Positions 1-8,397 of a stretch of DNA of 64,000 nt are shown one piece after another (the first letter of the stretch is position 1; the number at the start of each line of letters is the position of its first letter). Source of the stretch: Microbacteriaceae bacterium VKM Ac-2855 (GTDB lineage Bacteria > Actinomycetota > Actinomycetes > Actinomycetales > Microbacteriaceae). Below the pieces are notes generated by a model. That model made no database searches. It was not told the origin of the DNA and saw nothing but the letters and a program-made list of their open reading frames with translations. The translations under genes were made by a program, and so were the position numbers. The stretch is taken from NCBI GenBank assembly GCA_013204985.1, contig JABMLG010000004.1, positions 124,001 through 188,000 of the forward strand, written 5' to 3'.

Positions 1-1248
1 ACCCGGCGGGACGAGCAGCGAGACGCGGTCGCCGGCCTTGACCCCGGTCGCCGCGAGCCCGGCCGCGATCTCGGTCACGCGCTGCGACAGCAGCCGCCAC
101 GACACGGTGCGGACCCCGCCCGGCGCGGCCATCTCGACCAGCGCGGTCGAGTCGTCCGCGGCGTTCACATCGAGGTAGTGCCAGAGCGGGCGCGGATCCG
201 TGGAAGCGCGCAGGATGGGAACCGCCGGCTCGAAGGCTTCGGCCAGCCACGACAGCGCGACGCCGGCGTAATCGACGTCCTCCGCGATCAGGTGCCCGGC
301 GCCCTCGAAACGGTGCACCTGCGCGTGCGGCAGCCGCTCGACGAGGTCGTCGAGGTAGCGGTCCGAGAAGATGGGGTCGCGCGGGCCCCACAGCATCAGG
401 GTGGGCACGGTCAGCTCGGTAACCGCATCCGCGATCCGCTGCAATTCGACGAACGACGGATGCGCGGGCCCGACCGGGATATCGGCCACGAACGCGCCGA
501 TACCGCCCCGCCAACGGGCCGCCTCGTACGGCGAGCGGTAGGCGTCCTTCACGGCCGGGTCGAGCGGCGGATGCGCGAGCGCCAACGTCGTCTCGAGGAA
601 TCCGCCGGTGCGCACGGTCGCCGCCCCCAGCACGCCACTGGCCAGAGTCAACCGCAGCGGTGCCGGGATCGGGTCGTCGGTGGGCTGGTGGATCGCGGTG
701 TTCAGCAGCATCACTCCGGCCAGCAACTCGGGATGCTCGATCGCCCACCCCAGCGAGACCACCCCGCCCCAGTCGTGCCCGAGGGTGACGACCGGGCCGG
801 CGAGGCCGAGCGCATCGGTCAGCGCGCCGAGATCGGCGACGCGGTCGCGGAGGATGCGCGGCGAACCGCCGCGCTCCGAGAAGCCCATGTCGAGCTGGTC
901 GACGGCGATCACACGCCACGCCTCGCCGCCCGCGCGCGCCTGCTCGAGGCTCGCCGCGGCGATCGAGCGCCAGAGGTACGACCACGTGGGGTTGCCGTGC
1001 ACGGCGAGGATCGTGCCCGCGACGGCGGCGTCACCCACCGCGGCGTCACCCAGAGCGACGTTACCCAGAGCGGCGCCCGTGTCGAGCAGGTGCCAGGTGC
1101 GCGGGATGCCGTGCGCATCCGGTGCCGTGACGTGCCTCGACCACGACGGGTCCAGGCCCGGCAGGCCCGCGGGCGGCAGGGCGGCCGGCGCGGGCGTGGC
1201 CGCGATCTCGGGCAGCCGGGCGGCGGGGTGGCTGAGAGGCGGCGTCAC
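1..1248 (-). CDS. oleBC: OleBC fusion, N-terminal part (beta-lactone decarboxylase plus start of beta-lactone synthetase)
   Basis: Partial gene running off the left edge (416 codons visible). Residues about 75-300 form a haloalkane-dehalogenase-like alpha/beta hydrolase with HGNPTWSY and the nucleophile motif GHDWGG (Asp159), as in OleB. After about residue 330 an AMP-binding domain begins, ending at the edge in a run of the type GVKAGDRVSLLVPPG, as in OleC. In olefin synthesis OleC closes beta-hydroxy acids to beta-lactones and OleB decarboxylates these to long-chain cis-alkenes; fused OleBC is known from actinobacteria. The GTG start overlaps the oleA stop (GTGA), so the two are translationally coupled. 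Residues 60-78 carry a short internal repeat (ALGNVALGDAAVGDAAVAG). OleD is not in the window. Confidence 0.9.
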   Translation of the reverse strand, partial: MTPPLSHPAARLPEIAATPAPAALPPAGLPGLDPSWSRHVTAPDAHGIPRTWHLLDTGAALGNVALGDAAVGDAAVAGTILAVHGNPTWSYLWRSIAAASLEQARAGGEAWRVIAVDQLDMGFSERGGSPRILRDRVADLGALTDALGLAGPVVTLGHDWGGVVSLGWAIEHPELLAGVMLLNTAIHQPTDDPIPAPLRLTLASGVLGAATVRTGGFLETTLALAHPPLDPAVKDAYRSPYEAARWRGGIGAFVADIPVGPAHPSFVELQRIADAVTELTVPTLMLWGPRDPIFSDRYLDDLVERLPHAQVHRFEGAGHLIAEDVDYAGVALSWLAEAFEPAVPILRASTDPRPLWHYLDVNAADDSTALVEMAAPGGVRTVSWRLLSQRVTEIAAGLAATGVKAGDRVSLLVPPG

Positions 1249-2267
1249 CAGGCGATCTCGAGCATCGCCGTGTTGATCCCGGAACCGACACCCATCAGCA
1301 GAACGCGGTTGCCCTTGGTCAGTTTCGCCGACTCACGCTGCAGCGTGATCGGGATCGAGGCCGGGCCGACGTTGCCGAGCGACGGGTACGTCAGGGGCAC
1401 CCGATCGCGATCGATGCCGATCGCCTTGATGAACGCGTTCGTGTGCACATCCGACACCTGGTGCATGATGTAGCGGTCCATGCCGCCCCAGTTCCAGTCG
1501 CGCTTGGCGTCCTTCCAGGCGGAGACCACCAGCTCCATGCCGCCCTTGAGCAGCGCCTTCGCGTCGGTGAACATGCCGTCGACGCTGCCGACGCAGAGCT
1601 GATTGAACTGCGTCGCCGCGCGGGTCACGCCGCCGAGGATGCGGTGCCCGTTCGGATGCGCATCCGCCGGGCCGAGGATCGCGGCGGCCGCGCCGGAGCC
1701 GAGCGTGAGGCTGGCGAACTCGCTCATGAAGTCTTTGCGCTTGATGCCCTCGCGCAGCAGACGCGTGATCGTGTTGCGCTGCACCTCGTCGGCGTCCTCG
1801 CCGTCGATGATCATCGCGTACTTGATCTGGCCCGAGTCGATGAGCTGCGCGGCCAGGCTGATGCCGTTGATGAAGCCGAGGCAGGCGTTGGCGATGTCGA
1901 AGTTGATGGCCGAGGAGGGCAGGCCGAGTCCATGATGCATCCGCACGGCCACGCTGGGCTCGAGGTGCGGGCGGGTGACGCTGGTGTTGATCAGCAGGCC
2001 GATCTCGTCGGCGCGGATGCCGGCCTCCGTCAGAGCACGCTTGCCCGCGTCGATCGCGGCCGCATCGAAGCCCTGCTCGGGGCCCCAGTTGCGGCGTTCG
2101 AACACGCCGGCGACACGCTGCAACAGCCCCATGGGCAGCTTGAGACGCTTGAGGGCGGGCGCGAGGCTGGCGTCGATCTCCTCCGAAGTGGTGATGCGCG
2201 GTGCGATGGTGCTCGCGACAGACAGCAACGCGACGTTGCGGTGCGTGGTCGTTGCGTTTCCGTCCAA
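1245..2267 (-). CDS. oleA: OleA, thiolase-fold acyl-CoA condensing enzyme
   Basis: 340-residue 3-oxoacyl-ACP synthase III family protein. OleA joins two long-chain acyl-CoAs head to head into a beta-keto acid, the first step of olefin synthesis. The active-site Cys is in NFDIANACLGF (Cys129). The catalytic His is probably in DRYIMHQVSDVH and the Asn in SLGNVGPASI. I chose the TTG start at 2267 because AGGGAG lies 5 nt upstream and homologues usually begin close to the motif GNAT-HRNVALLSV; an in-frame ATG at 2339 would add 24 residues that look non-coding. It is followed immediately by oleBC. KASIII identity is certain; the OleA assignment rests on sequence style and the OleBC neighbour. Confidence 0.9.
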   Translation of the reverse strand: MDGNATTTHRNVALLSVASTIAPRITTSEEIDASLAPALKRLKLPMGLLQRVAGVFERRNWGPEQGFDAAAIDAGKRALTEAGIRADEIGLLINTSVTRPHLEPSVAVRMHHGLGLPSSAINFDIANACLGFINGISLAAQLIDSGQIKYAMIIDGEDADEVQRNTITRLLREGIKRKDFMSEFASLTLGSGAAAAILGPADAHPNGHRILGGVTRAATQFNQLCVGSVDGMFTDAKALLKGGMELVVSAWKDAKRDWNWGGMDRYIMHQVSDVHTNAFIKAIGIDRDRVPLTYPSLGNVGPASIPITLQRESAKLTKGNRVLLMGVGSGINTAMLEIAW

Positions 2268-2455
2268 CGGAACTCCCTGTCGAGTTGTAGCTCTGGTCGC
2301 CGTATTTTCATGCGGATGGTGGATGGTCGGCACGGACATGCCGCGATGATTTTACGCTGGTCCGCGCTCGACGCTCGCTGGATGCCCGCTGGACGCCTAC
2401 TCGACGGCCACAGGGGTTGACAATACGGGCGCGGATCACGCTGGCGGAGCCGGTC

Positions 2456-2540
2456 GTCCTCGGGCGAGGACGAATCGAACGGATGCGGAGGTGACCGGCG
2501 ATTCTGCCCGCATCCGCTTCGTATCTCCTCGGCTGAGGAG
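2456..2540. repeat. Composite palindromic element between oleA and the peroxidase gene
   Basis: A symmetric structure. Hairpin GTCCTCGGGCGAGGAC (2456-2471) is followed by arm GAATCGAACGGATGCGG (2472-2488). After a 19-nt centre containing GTGACCGGCG comes arm CCGCATCCGCTTCGTATC (2508-2525), then hairpin CTCCTCGGCTGAGGAG (2525-2540). The inner arms resemble the TGAAACGAAGGAT ends of the 112-bp elements at 9426 and 24044, so it may be a shortened relative. It lies between divergent genes, so it is unlikely to be a terminator. The rest of the 2268-2635 gap holds promoters only. Confidence 0.5.
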
Positions 2541-2623
2541 GTACGGCGCGCCGGCTGCCCTTCGCCGGGAGGGAGCGACGACCCCCTTCGAGGCGCACAG
2601 CCCCGCAGAAGCACGGAGATAGC

Positions 2624-2629
2624 TAGGCT
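2624..2629 (+). promoter_or_regulatory. -10 hexamer for leaderless peroxidase transcript
   Basis: TAGGCT with exactly 6 nt before the GTG start at 2636 and no Shine-Dalgarno sequence in between, the usual spacing for leaderless actinobacterial promoters. Confidence 0.5.
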
Positions 2630-2635
2630 CGACAC

Positions 2636-3124
2636 GTGACGGATATCTACGACATCGAGTTCGAGACGGCCACCGGCGAGACCACCACCCTCGCCCCCTA
2701 TCGCGACGAGTTGCTGTTGCTGGTGAACGTCGCCAGCAAGTGCGGCCTCACCCCGCAGTACGGCGAACTGCAGACGTTGAACGAGACGTACGACGGCCTC
2801 AACATCGTCGGGTTCCCCTGCAACCAGTTCGCCGGGCAGGAGCCCGGTACGAACGACGAGATCCAGGAGTTCTGCTCGACGACGTACGGCGTCGACTTCC
2901 CGGTCGTCGCCAAGATCGCGGTGAACGGTGCCGACCGGCACCCGCTCTACGCCGAGCTGACGCAGGCGACGGATGCCGCGGGCGAGGCCGGCGATGTGGC
3001 CTGGAACTTCGAGAAGTTCCTCGTGAAGAACGGCGCCGTGATCGCGCGCGTACGCCCCCGCGAGTCGCCCTCGACGCCCGAGTTCATCGCGCTGGTGGAA
3101 CAGAACCTGCCGGTCTCGGCGTAG
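2636..3124 (+). CDS. gpx: Glutathione peroxidase family thiol peroxidase
   Basis: 162-residue cytosolic peroxidase that reduces H2O2 and organic hydroperoxides. The catalytic Cys is in NVASKCGLTPQY, the conserved Gln in GFPCNQFAGQEPG and the Trp-Asn pair in VAWNFEKFLV, so the tetrad is complete. As a Cys (not Sec) enzyme in a bacterium it probably uses thioredoxin or mycothiol systems rather than glutathione. The GTG start is set by a leaderless-type promoter. It is divergent from oleA and monocistronic. Confidence 0.93.
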   Translation: MTDIYDIEFETATGETTTLAPYRDELLLLVNVASKCGLTPQYGELQTLNETYDGLNIVGFPCNQFAGQEPGTNDEIQEFCSTTYGVDFPVVAKIAVNGADRHPLYAELTQATDAAGEAGDVAWNFEKFLVKNGAVIARVRPRESPSTPEFIALVEQNLPVSA

Positions 3125-3270
3125 CGTTCCGGCTCACCCGGTGGGCCGTGCGGCCCCCAGCACGACCAGAGCGATCATTCGTCGCATCCGAACCCCCATC
3201 CGTTCCCCACAGGCTACTCCGGCCACTGCTCCGACACGTGCCCGAAACGAGCGGCGCCTACGGTGTTCGG

Positions 3271-4668
3271 ATGCAGAACGGTCAGAAGAAACGGATGCGG
3301 CTGGGGCTCTTCGAGGTCGCGTCGCCGCAGGTGGGCGGCACACTGAGTTGGCCGCATCCGCGGAGCGAGTCGACACGGTTCGCCGAGCTGGACTACTGGA
3401 TCCACATCGCGCAGGTGCTCGAGAACGGCGGCTTCGACTTCCTGTTCTTCGCCGACGGCTACGGGTACCCGTTCCTCGACGGCGACCTGCCCGACGTCGC
3501 GATCCGCGGCGGCATCAACTTCCCCTCCCTCGATCCATCCCTGTACATCCCCACGCTGGCGCGCGAGACCGAGAGGCTCGGCTTCGTGGTGACGAGCTCG
3601 ACGGGCCTGGACCATCCGGCGCAGACGGCGCGACGTTTCGCGACGCTCGACCACCTCACCGGCGGCCGGATCGGCTGGAACATCGTCACGGGCGCGTCGC
3701 AGGATGCGGTGGCGGCGCTGTTCGGCCACGACGCGATGGCGCAGCACGCCGACCGGTACGCCGCCGCGAACGAGTACGTCGACGTCGCCCTGCAGCTCTG
3801 GGAGGGCAGCTGGGAGGACGACGCCGTGCTCGCCGACAAGGCCACCGCGACCTACGCGGACCCCGCCAAGCTGCACCGCGTCGAGCACAGCGGCACCGCG
3901 TACCGCTCCTCCGGCTACCTCGCCGCCCCGCCGTCCCCGCAGCGCACGCCACTGCTCTTCCAGGCCGGCACCTCGGCGCCCGGGCGCGAGCTCGCCGCGA
4001 CGAACGCGGAGTGCGTCTTCGTGCAGGGCACGACGCCGGCGCTGACCGCGGCCGCGGTGACGGACATCCGCGCACGGGCGTCGGCGCACGGCCGCGATCC
4101 CGAGTCGATCGCGATCCTGGTGGGCGCGACCGTTGTGGTGGCGCCGACGCGCGAGGAGGCGCTGGCGAAGCGCGCCGAGTTCGACGCGCTGCAGAGCGAC
4201 GAGGTCGTGGCGACGCTCTACGCCGGCAACACCGGCATCGACCTGCTCTCGCTCGATCCGGATCGCGATCTGACGCAGGCGCTCGAGGGTGGTCGGGTGG
4301 GGCAGATGGGGGTCTCGAACATCGAGCGATTCCTGCCGCGAGACGGCAAGCCGGGGCCGACCGTGCGCGAGATCCTCGACCAGCTCCGCGGTCGGGGCAC
4401 CCGCGGCTTCGCGGTGACCGGTTCGACGGAGGAGGTCGCGGACGCTCTCGAGGAGCTGATGGACGCGACCGGCCTCGACGGCTTCCTGCTGGAGCAGACC
4501 GTCTCGCCGGGCGACATCGAAGACTTCACGTCGCTCGTAGTACCCGAACTGCGGCGCCGCGGCCGGGTGCCGCTCGCGCCCGACCCCGGCCCGACGTTCC
4601 GCGAACGCATGACCGGCGGCACCCGGCGCCTCGCCTCGACGCATCGCGGGGCACGCTACTCCCGCTGA
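3271..4668 (+). CDS. NtaA/DszA-type FMN-dependent monooxygenase (LLM class)
   Basis: About 465 residues, bacterial luciferase-like TIM barrel of the nitrilotriacetate/desulfurization monooxygenase branch, using reduced FMN from a separate reductase. Typical segments are GGFDFLFFADGYGYP, GRIGWNIVTGASQDAV, YRSSGYLAAPPSPQRTPLLFQAG and GTRGFAVTGSTEEVADAL. The open frame extends upstream to 2740 but overlaps the peroxidase gene. I use the ATG at 3271; an ATG at 3295 (MRLGLFEVASPQVGG) is a good alternative. No reductase gene is adjacent, and the substrate is unknown. It converges on the ECF sigma gene. Confidence 0.85.
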   Translation: MQNGQKKRMRLGLFEVASPQVGGTLSWPHPRSESTRFAELDYWIHIAQVLENGGFDFLFFADGYGYPFLDGDLPDVAIRGGINFPSLDPSLYIPTLARETERLGFVVTSSTGLDHPAQTARRFATLDHLTGGRIGWNIVTGASQDAVAALFGHDAMAQHADRYAAANEYVDVALQLWEGSWEDDAVLADKATATYADPAKLHRVEHSGTAYRSSGYLAAPPSPQRTPLLFQAGTSAPGRELAATNAECVFVQGTTPALTAAAVTDIRARASAHGRDPESIAILVGATVVVAPTREEALAKRAEFDALQSDEVVATLYAGNTGIDLLSLDPDRDLTQALEGGRVGQMGVSNIERFLPRDGKPGPTVREILDQLRGRGTRGFAVTGSTEEVADALEELMDATGLDGFLLEQTVSPGDIEDFTSLVVPELRRRGRVPLAPDPGPTFRERMTGGTRRLASTHRGARYSR

Positions 4669-4725
4669 CGCTGGCGCGGACGCGGACGCTGCTGCGAATG
4701 CGAACGCGAAAAGAGGGGTGGGCCG

Positions 4726-5934
4726 TCACGGCCGAGCCTGGGCCGAGAGCCACGCGCGCAGCGGCGCATCCGTGGTGAGGGCGATCGCGCGGGCGTAGGC
4801 GGCGGACGCGTCGCGCCCGGCGCTCGCGAGCAGTGCGGCGCGGGTCGCCCACGCCGGCTGGAACCGCTCGGCCCCGGTGATCGCGTCGAGGGCGGCGAGG
4901 CCCGCCTCGGGGCTCTCGTCGCGGGCGATCGCCGCGGCGAGCGCCACCTGCGAGCCGAGCGTCGGGGTGTCGGCGACGAGCGCGGAGTAGAGCGCACGCA
5001 GTGCAGCCCAGTCGGTGCGGCCCGTCCGCGCCCGGTCGGTGTGCACCGACTGGATGGCCGCCTCCCACTGGAACCGTCCCGGTGCGCCCAGCATCGATGC
5101 CGTGTGCAGCATCCGCTCGCCGTCGGTGATCGCCGCCGCGTTCCAGAGCGCGGTGCTCTGCTCGTCGAGCGGGATGTAGACGCCCGGCACCCGCGATCCC
5201 GCGCGAGCAAGGCCGAGCGTCAGCAGCGCCGCGAGCCCCCACGCCTCGGGTTGCGTGCCGAGCAGTCCCGCAGCGGTCACGGCCAGGTAGCGCGCCTCAT
5301 CCGCCATCGACGTGCGCACCTCGGGCCCCGCGACGAGCGCCTCGATCGTGTAGCAGGCGTAGATCGCCTCGAGCACCGGCGGCAGCCGCGTCGGCATATC
5401 CTCGAGACCCGGCACCTGAAACGGGATCCCCGCGTCACGGATCCGCCGCTTCGCCCGCACCAGTCGCTGCGCCAGCCTCGCCGTCGGCACGGCGAAAGCG
5501 GATGCGATCTGCCGCGCTTCGAATCCGAGCACCGTCTGCAGCATCAGCGGTGCACGGATGCCGACCTCGATCGCCGGATGCGCGCACGCGAACAGCAACT
5601 CGAGACGCTTGTCGGGGATGGCGGAGGGATCGGCGGCGTGGTCGAGTGTGACGGCGTCCACGTCGTCCAACGGCGCTCGGGTGCGGCGCGCGGCCGAGCC
5701 GAGCAGGTCGCGTTGCCGGTTGCGGGCGACGGTGAGCAGCCACGCCTCCGGGTTCTCGGGCACGCCGGTCTCGGGCCAGCCGCGCAGGGCCCGCTCGAAC
5801 GCGTCGGCGAGGGCGTCCTCCGCGAGCGCGACGTCGCGGGTGGGCGCTGCGAGCAGGGCGAGCAGCCGCCCGTACGAGGAGCGGGCCGCGACCTCCGCCG
5901 CGGCCCGCGCCCGCTCGCGGCTCAGCTCGTCCAC
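4726..5934 (-). CDS. ECF42-type RNA polymerase sigma factor with C-terminal extension
   Basis: 402 residues. Sigma region 2 is at the N-terminus (EDALADAFERALRGWPETGVPENPEAWLLTVARNRQRD) and region 4 around residues 110-165 (LMLQTVLGFEARQIASAFAVPTARLAQRLVRAKRRI). A helical, TPR-like C-terminal extension covers the second half. This length and the DGPF partner gene just upstream are the hallmarks of group ECF42, which lacks a classical anti-sigma factor and depends on its C-terminal extension. The start overlaps the DGPF gene by 13 nt, so they form one operon. The signal and targets are unknown. Confidence 0.9.
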   Translation of the reverse strand: MDELSRERARAAAEVAARSSYGRLLALLAAPTRDVALAEDALADAFERALRGWPETGVPENPEAWLLTVARNRQRDLLGSAARRTRAPLDDVDAVTLDHAADPSAIPDKRLELLFACAHPAIEVGIRAPLMLQTVLGFEARQIASAFAVPTARLAQRLVRAKRRIRDAGIPFQVPGLEDMPTRLPPVLEAIYACYTIEALVAGPEVRTSMADEARYLAVTAAGLLGTQPEAWGLAALLTLGLARAGSRVPGVYIPLDEQSTALWNAAAITDGERMLHTASMLGAPGRFQWEAAIQSVHTDRARTGRTDWAALRALYSALVADTPTLGSQVALAAAIARDESPEAGLAALDAITGAERFQPAWATRAALLASAGRDASAAYARAIALTTDAPLRAWLSAQARP

Positions 5935-6296
5935 GCGCCGTTCTCGACGTGCGTCGCGCTCGGGCGGATCTCGATCGGACCCCAGTACGCGCTCGGCGCC
6001 TTCTCGGCCCAGGCGATCGCGGCGTCGAGGTCGGGTACGTCGATCACGAAGGTGCCGCCGAGCTGCTCCTTCGTGTCGGCGTAGGGGCCGTCCTGCACGG
6101 TCAGTGCGCCGTCGACCAGGCGGAGCGTCGAGGTGGTGGAGGAGGGTTGCAGCACCTCGCCCGAAACGAGGACCCCCGCCTCATGCGCGGCCTGCGCGTA
6201 ATCGCGGAAGGCCGCCTGACCCTCCTCGAGGGCCACCTCGTCGAGCTCTCCGGCGGCCTGCATCTCGGGGTAGTGCAGCAGCAGTGTGTAACGCAT
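5922..6296 (-). CDS. YCII/DGPF domain protein, ECF42 partner
   Basis: 124-residue ferredoxin-like (dimeric alpha/beta barrel) YCII-related protein. The DGPF-type motif appears as VQDGPYADTKEQLGGTFVIDVPDLDAAIAWAEKAP. It is the first gene of the operon, and AAAGGA lies 9 nt before the ATG. DGPF proteins are consistently encoded next to ECF42 sigma factors and are probable targets or co-regulators of that sigma factor; the molecular role is not established. Confidence 0.9.
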   Translation of the reverse strand: MRYTLLLHYPEMQAAGELDEVALEEGQAAFRDYAQAAHEAGVLVSGEVLQPSSTTSTLRLVDGALTVQDGPYADTKEQLGGTFVIDVPDLDAAIAWAEKAPSAYWGPIEIRPSATHVENGAWTS

Positions 6297-6379
6297 GGTG
6301 TCGTCCTTTCATCGGTGTCTTGCCGTGATGACGATCGACGCCGCCTTCGATCGACACCTCCTCCGAAAAGGGTGCGGGG

Positions 6380-8011
6380 TCAGACGGCGCCCCCGAAGGC
6401 CCAGGGTTCGCGGTCGCCGCGGAGTCGTGCGGCGAGGGCGATGGCCTGCTCATCGGTGAGGGACGCGACGTAGTCGAGGATGCCGCGGGCCCGGCCCAGG
6501 CGTACGAGATCGGCGGGGCCGGCCGCATCCGCCGGCAGCCACTCGGGCGCGTCGACCCGCAGACGGAAGTAGCCGTCGGTCGCGAGCTCGATCAGGTCGA
6601 GCAGCTTCTGCGGCGCGCGAGCGCCGTCGCGCGCATCCGAGAGCCACGAATCCAGATGCGTCACCAGCACGTCGAGCACCCGCGACTGACCGCGCTGGTA
6701 GGTCGCGAAGTCGGGGCGATCGATCACGAAGCGGGTGTGCACGAACTTCAGCACGGCCACGTCGTGCCACGCATCCGGCAGCAGCGAGACGTGCCCGCTG
6801 CGCACGTTCGGTGTGGCGAGCACGAGCACCGACTGCTGCAGCCGAGCGATCCAGCTCGAGACGAAACGCTCGATGTTGCGCTCGGTCTGCGTGGATCCGT
6901 CGAACGGCACCGCGAGCAGACCCTCGACCAGCTCGGTCGCGACACGCTCGACGGAGGCACGGAACAGCTCATCGCCGGCGATCCACGGGTCGCGGGCGAC
7001 CAGCCGCCGGCGCAGCATCTCGAGCGAGTGACCCGGCGCGCGCACCCACAGCTCGGCGGCGTCGAGCTCGGCGAGAGCCGACTGCTCGCGCAGGAAGGCG
7101 CGGAACTCCACGGCCACGGCCGCCTGCTGCAGCACGCCCGCGCGGTAGAAGTCGTCGAGGTCGTGCAGCGAGTAGGCGATGTCGTCGGCGACGTCCATCA
7201 CCGAACACTCGAGGGTCTGCTGCCACGGCGCGATCGCGGTGAAGTTGCTGCGCGCGTCGAGCAGGTCGTGCAGGTCGAGCGTGTAGGCCGAGAACTTCGG
7301 TGGCGCGGTCTCCCACTGGCTGGCGGTGGAGCCGCGGGGCAGCTCCGTCGGATCGCTCGTGTCGATGTCGGGCCGGCACTGGAAGCGGCCCCACGGATAC
7401 TTCAGGACCGCAGCGCGGGAGGCGGCGGTGAGATTCAACCCGGCCTCGACCGTCTCGCAGACGTCGAGTTCGGAGAGGATGCGGAACGACTGCGCGTTGC
7501 CCTCGAAGCCCTCCGCAAGGCCGAGCCGTTCGCGGGCCAGCCGGTCGAGTACCTGCTCGCCGAGGTGGCCGAACGGTGGATGTCCGAGGTCGTGCGCCGA
7601 CGCGGCCGCCTGCACGACCACCGGATCGCATCCGCCGAGCCGGTCGACCAGGTCGCGCTGCGCCCGATCGGTGGTGGTCAACTGCATCGCGATCGCGCGG
7701 GCGACGGCGGTCACCTTGATCGAGTGCGTCAGCCGATTGTGCACGACCTGCCCGACGCCGCTGGGCGAGATCACCTGGGTCACCGCCGAGAGCCGGGCGA
7801 AGTAGGGCGAGAAGCGGATGCGCTCCAGATCGACCCGGTACTCCGGGAACTCCTCGCCCGTCGAGAAGCGGTCGACCGCCTCGAGGATGCGCCTCTCGCG
7901 GCGCCAGTCGCGCGGCCGACGATGCTCGCCCACAGTGCGCACACCGCCGGTGTTCGCGCCGAGCAGCGCGCCCTCGTCGGCGGGGGTCGGGGGAACAGCG
8001 GCCTCGCTCAT
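6380..8011 (-). CDS. dgt: Deoxyguanosinetriphosphate triphosphohydrolase-like HD protein
   Basis: 543-residue cytosolic HD-domain phosphohydrolase that would cleave dNTPs to deoxynucleoside plus triphosphate. Metal-binding residues are visible in NRLTHSIKV (His96), AAASAHDLGHPPFGH (His140, Asp141) and SVMDVADDIAYSLHDLDDF. Actinobacterial members are longer than enterobacterial Dgt. The start ATG overlaps the stop of the DUF2809 gene (ATGA). A TAGGGT hexamer 6 nt before the ATG suggests an additional internal leaderless promoter. Confidence 0.92.
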   Translation of the reverse strand: MSEAAVPPTPADEGALLGANTGGVRTVGEHRRPRDWRRERRILEAVDRFSTGEEFPEYRVDLERIRFSPYFARLSAVTQVISPSGVGQVVHNRLTHSIKVTAVARAIAMQLTTTDRAQRDLVDRLGGCDPVVVQAAASAHDLGHPPFGHLGEQVLDRLARERLGLAEGFEGNAQSFRILSELDVCETVEAGLNLTAASRAAVLKYPWGRFQCRPDIDTSDPTELPRGSTASQWETAPPKFSAYTLDLHDLLDARSNFTAIAPWQQTLECSVMDVADDIAYSLHDLDDFYRAGVLQQAAVAVEFRAFLREQSALAELDAAELWVRAPGHSLEMLRRRLVARDPWIAGDELFRASVERVATELVEGLLAVPFDGSTQTERNIERFVSSWIARLQQSVLVLATPNVRSGHVSLLPDAWHDVAVLKFVHTRFVIDRPDFATYQRGQSRVLDVLVTHLDSWLSDARDGARAPQKLLDLIELATDGYFRLRVDAPEWLPADAAGPADLVRLGRARGILDYVASLTDEQAIALAARLRGDREPWAFGGAV

Positions 8012-8397
8012 GGCTTCACCCTAGTGAGGTGGGCGACGACCAGGCGGGCAGCGGTGTCGACCGCGGCCGCGATCACGGCGCCCACGGCGTAGGCGAGCAG
8101 GTCGGTCCACACGAACCCCACGCCCGTGATCAACCGCAGTGGCGACCACAGCTGCACCAGCGCGCCGGCGATTCCGACGAGTTGCAGCAGCTCCATCAGC
8201 GCCGACCACGCGAAGGCGGTCAGTGCGACGACGGGTGGGCGCATCCGCACGGCGACGAAGGCGACGAGGAGGTACACCAGCGCGGTGTACAGCACCCCGC
8301 CGGCCAGGTCGCCGACAGCGCCACCGACCCCGAAGCGCAGGGCGAGCCCGGCGGCGACGACCACGACCGCGGCGAGCGCGAGTCGCAGCCGTCTCAC
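8008..8397 (-). CDS. DUF2809 family small membrane protein
   Basis: 129 residues with about four hydrophobic segments (LALAAVVVVAAGLALRFGV; LYTALVYLLVAFVAV; LTAFAWSALMELLQLVGI; WTDLLAYAVGAVIAAAVDTAARL). The acidic WSALMEL and GFVWTDLLAYAVGA signatures fit DUF2809, a VanZ-like family of unknown function. The GTG start overlaps the stop of the upstream gene (GTGA) and its own stop overlaps the dgt start, so three genes are coupled. Function unknown. Confidence 0.8.
   Translation of the reverse strand: MRRLRLALAAVVVVAAGLALRFGVGGAVGDLAGGVLYTALVYLLVAFVAVRMRPPVVALTAFAWSALMELLQLVGIAGALVQLWSPLRLITGVGFVWTDLLAYAVGAVIAAAVDTAARLVVAHLTRVKP
8018..8023 (-). promoter_or_regulatory. Internal -10 hexamer for dgt
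   Basis: TAGGGT on the minus strand, 6 nt before the dgt ATG. It lies inside the end of the upstream gene and could drive a leaderless dgt transcript. Confidence 0.35.

Noticed and set aside
178-1473. Long plus-strand open frame of 431 codons opposite oleA/oleBC
   Set aside because: Its Arg/Gly-rich translation has no domain, while the opposite strand encodes clear OleA and OleB-OleC. High GC makes long antisense frames common here, and many similar frames elsewhere were left out for the same reason.
2030-2941. Minus-strand open frame across the oleA start and the peroxidase gene
   Set aside because: Overlaps two well-identified genes in other frames and shows no coding character.
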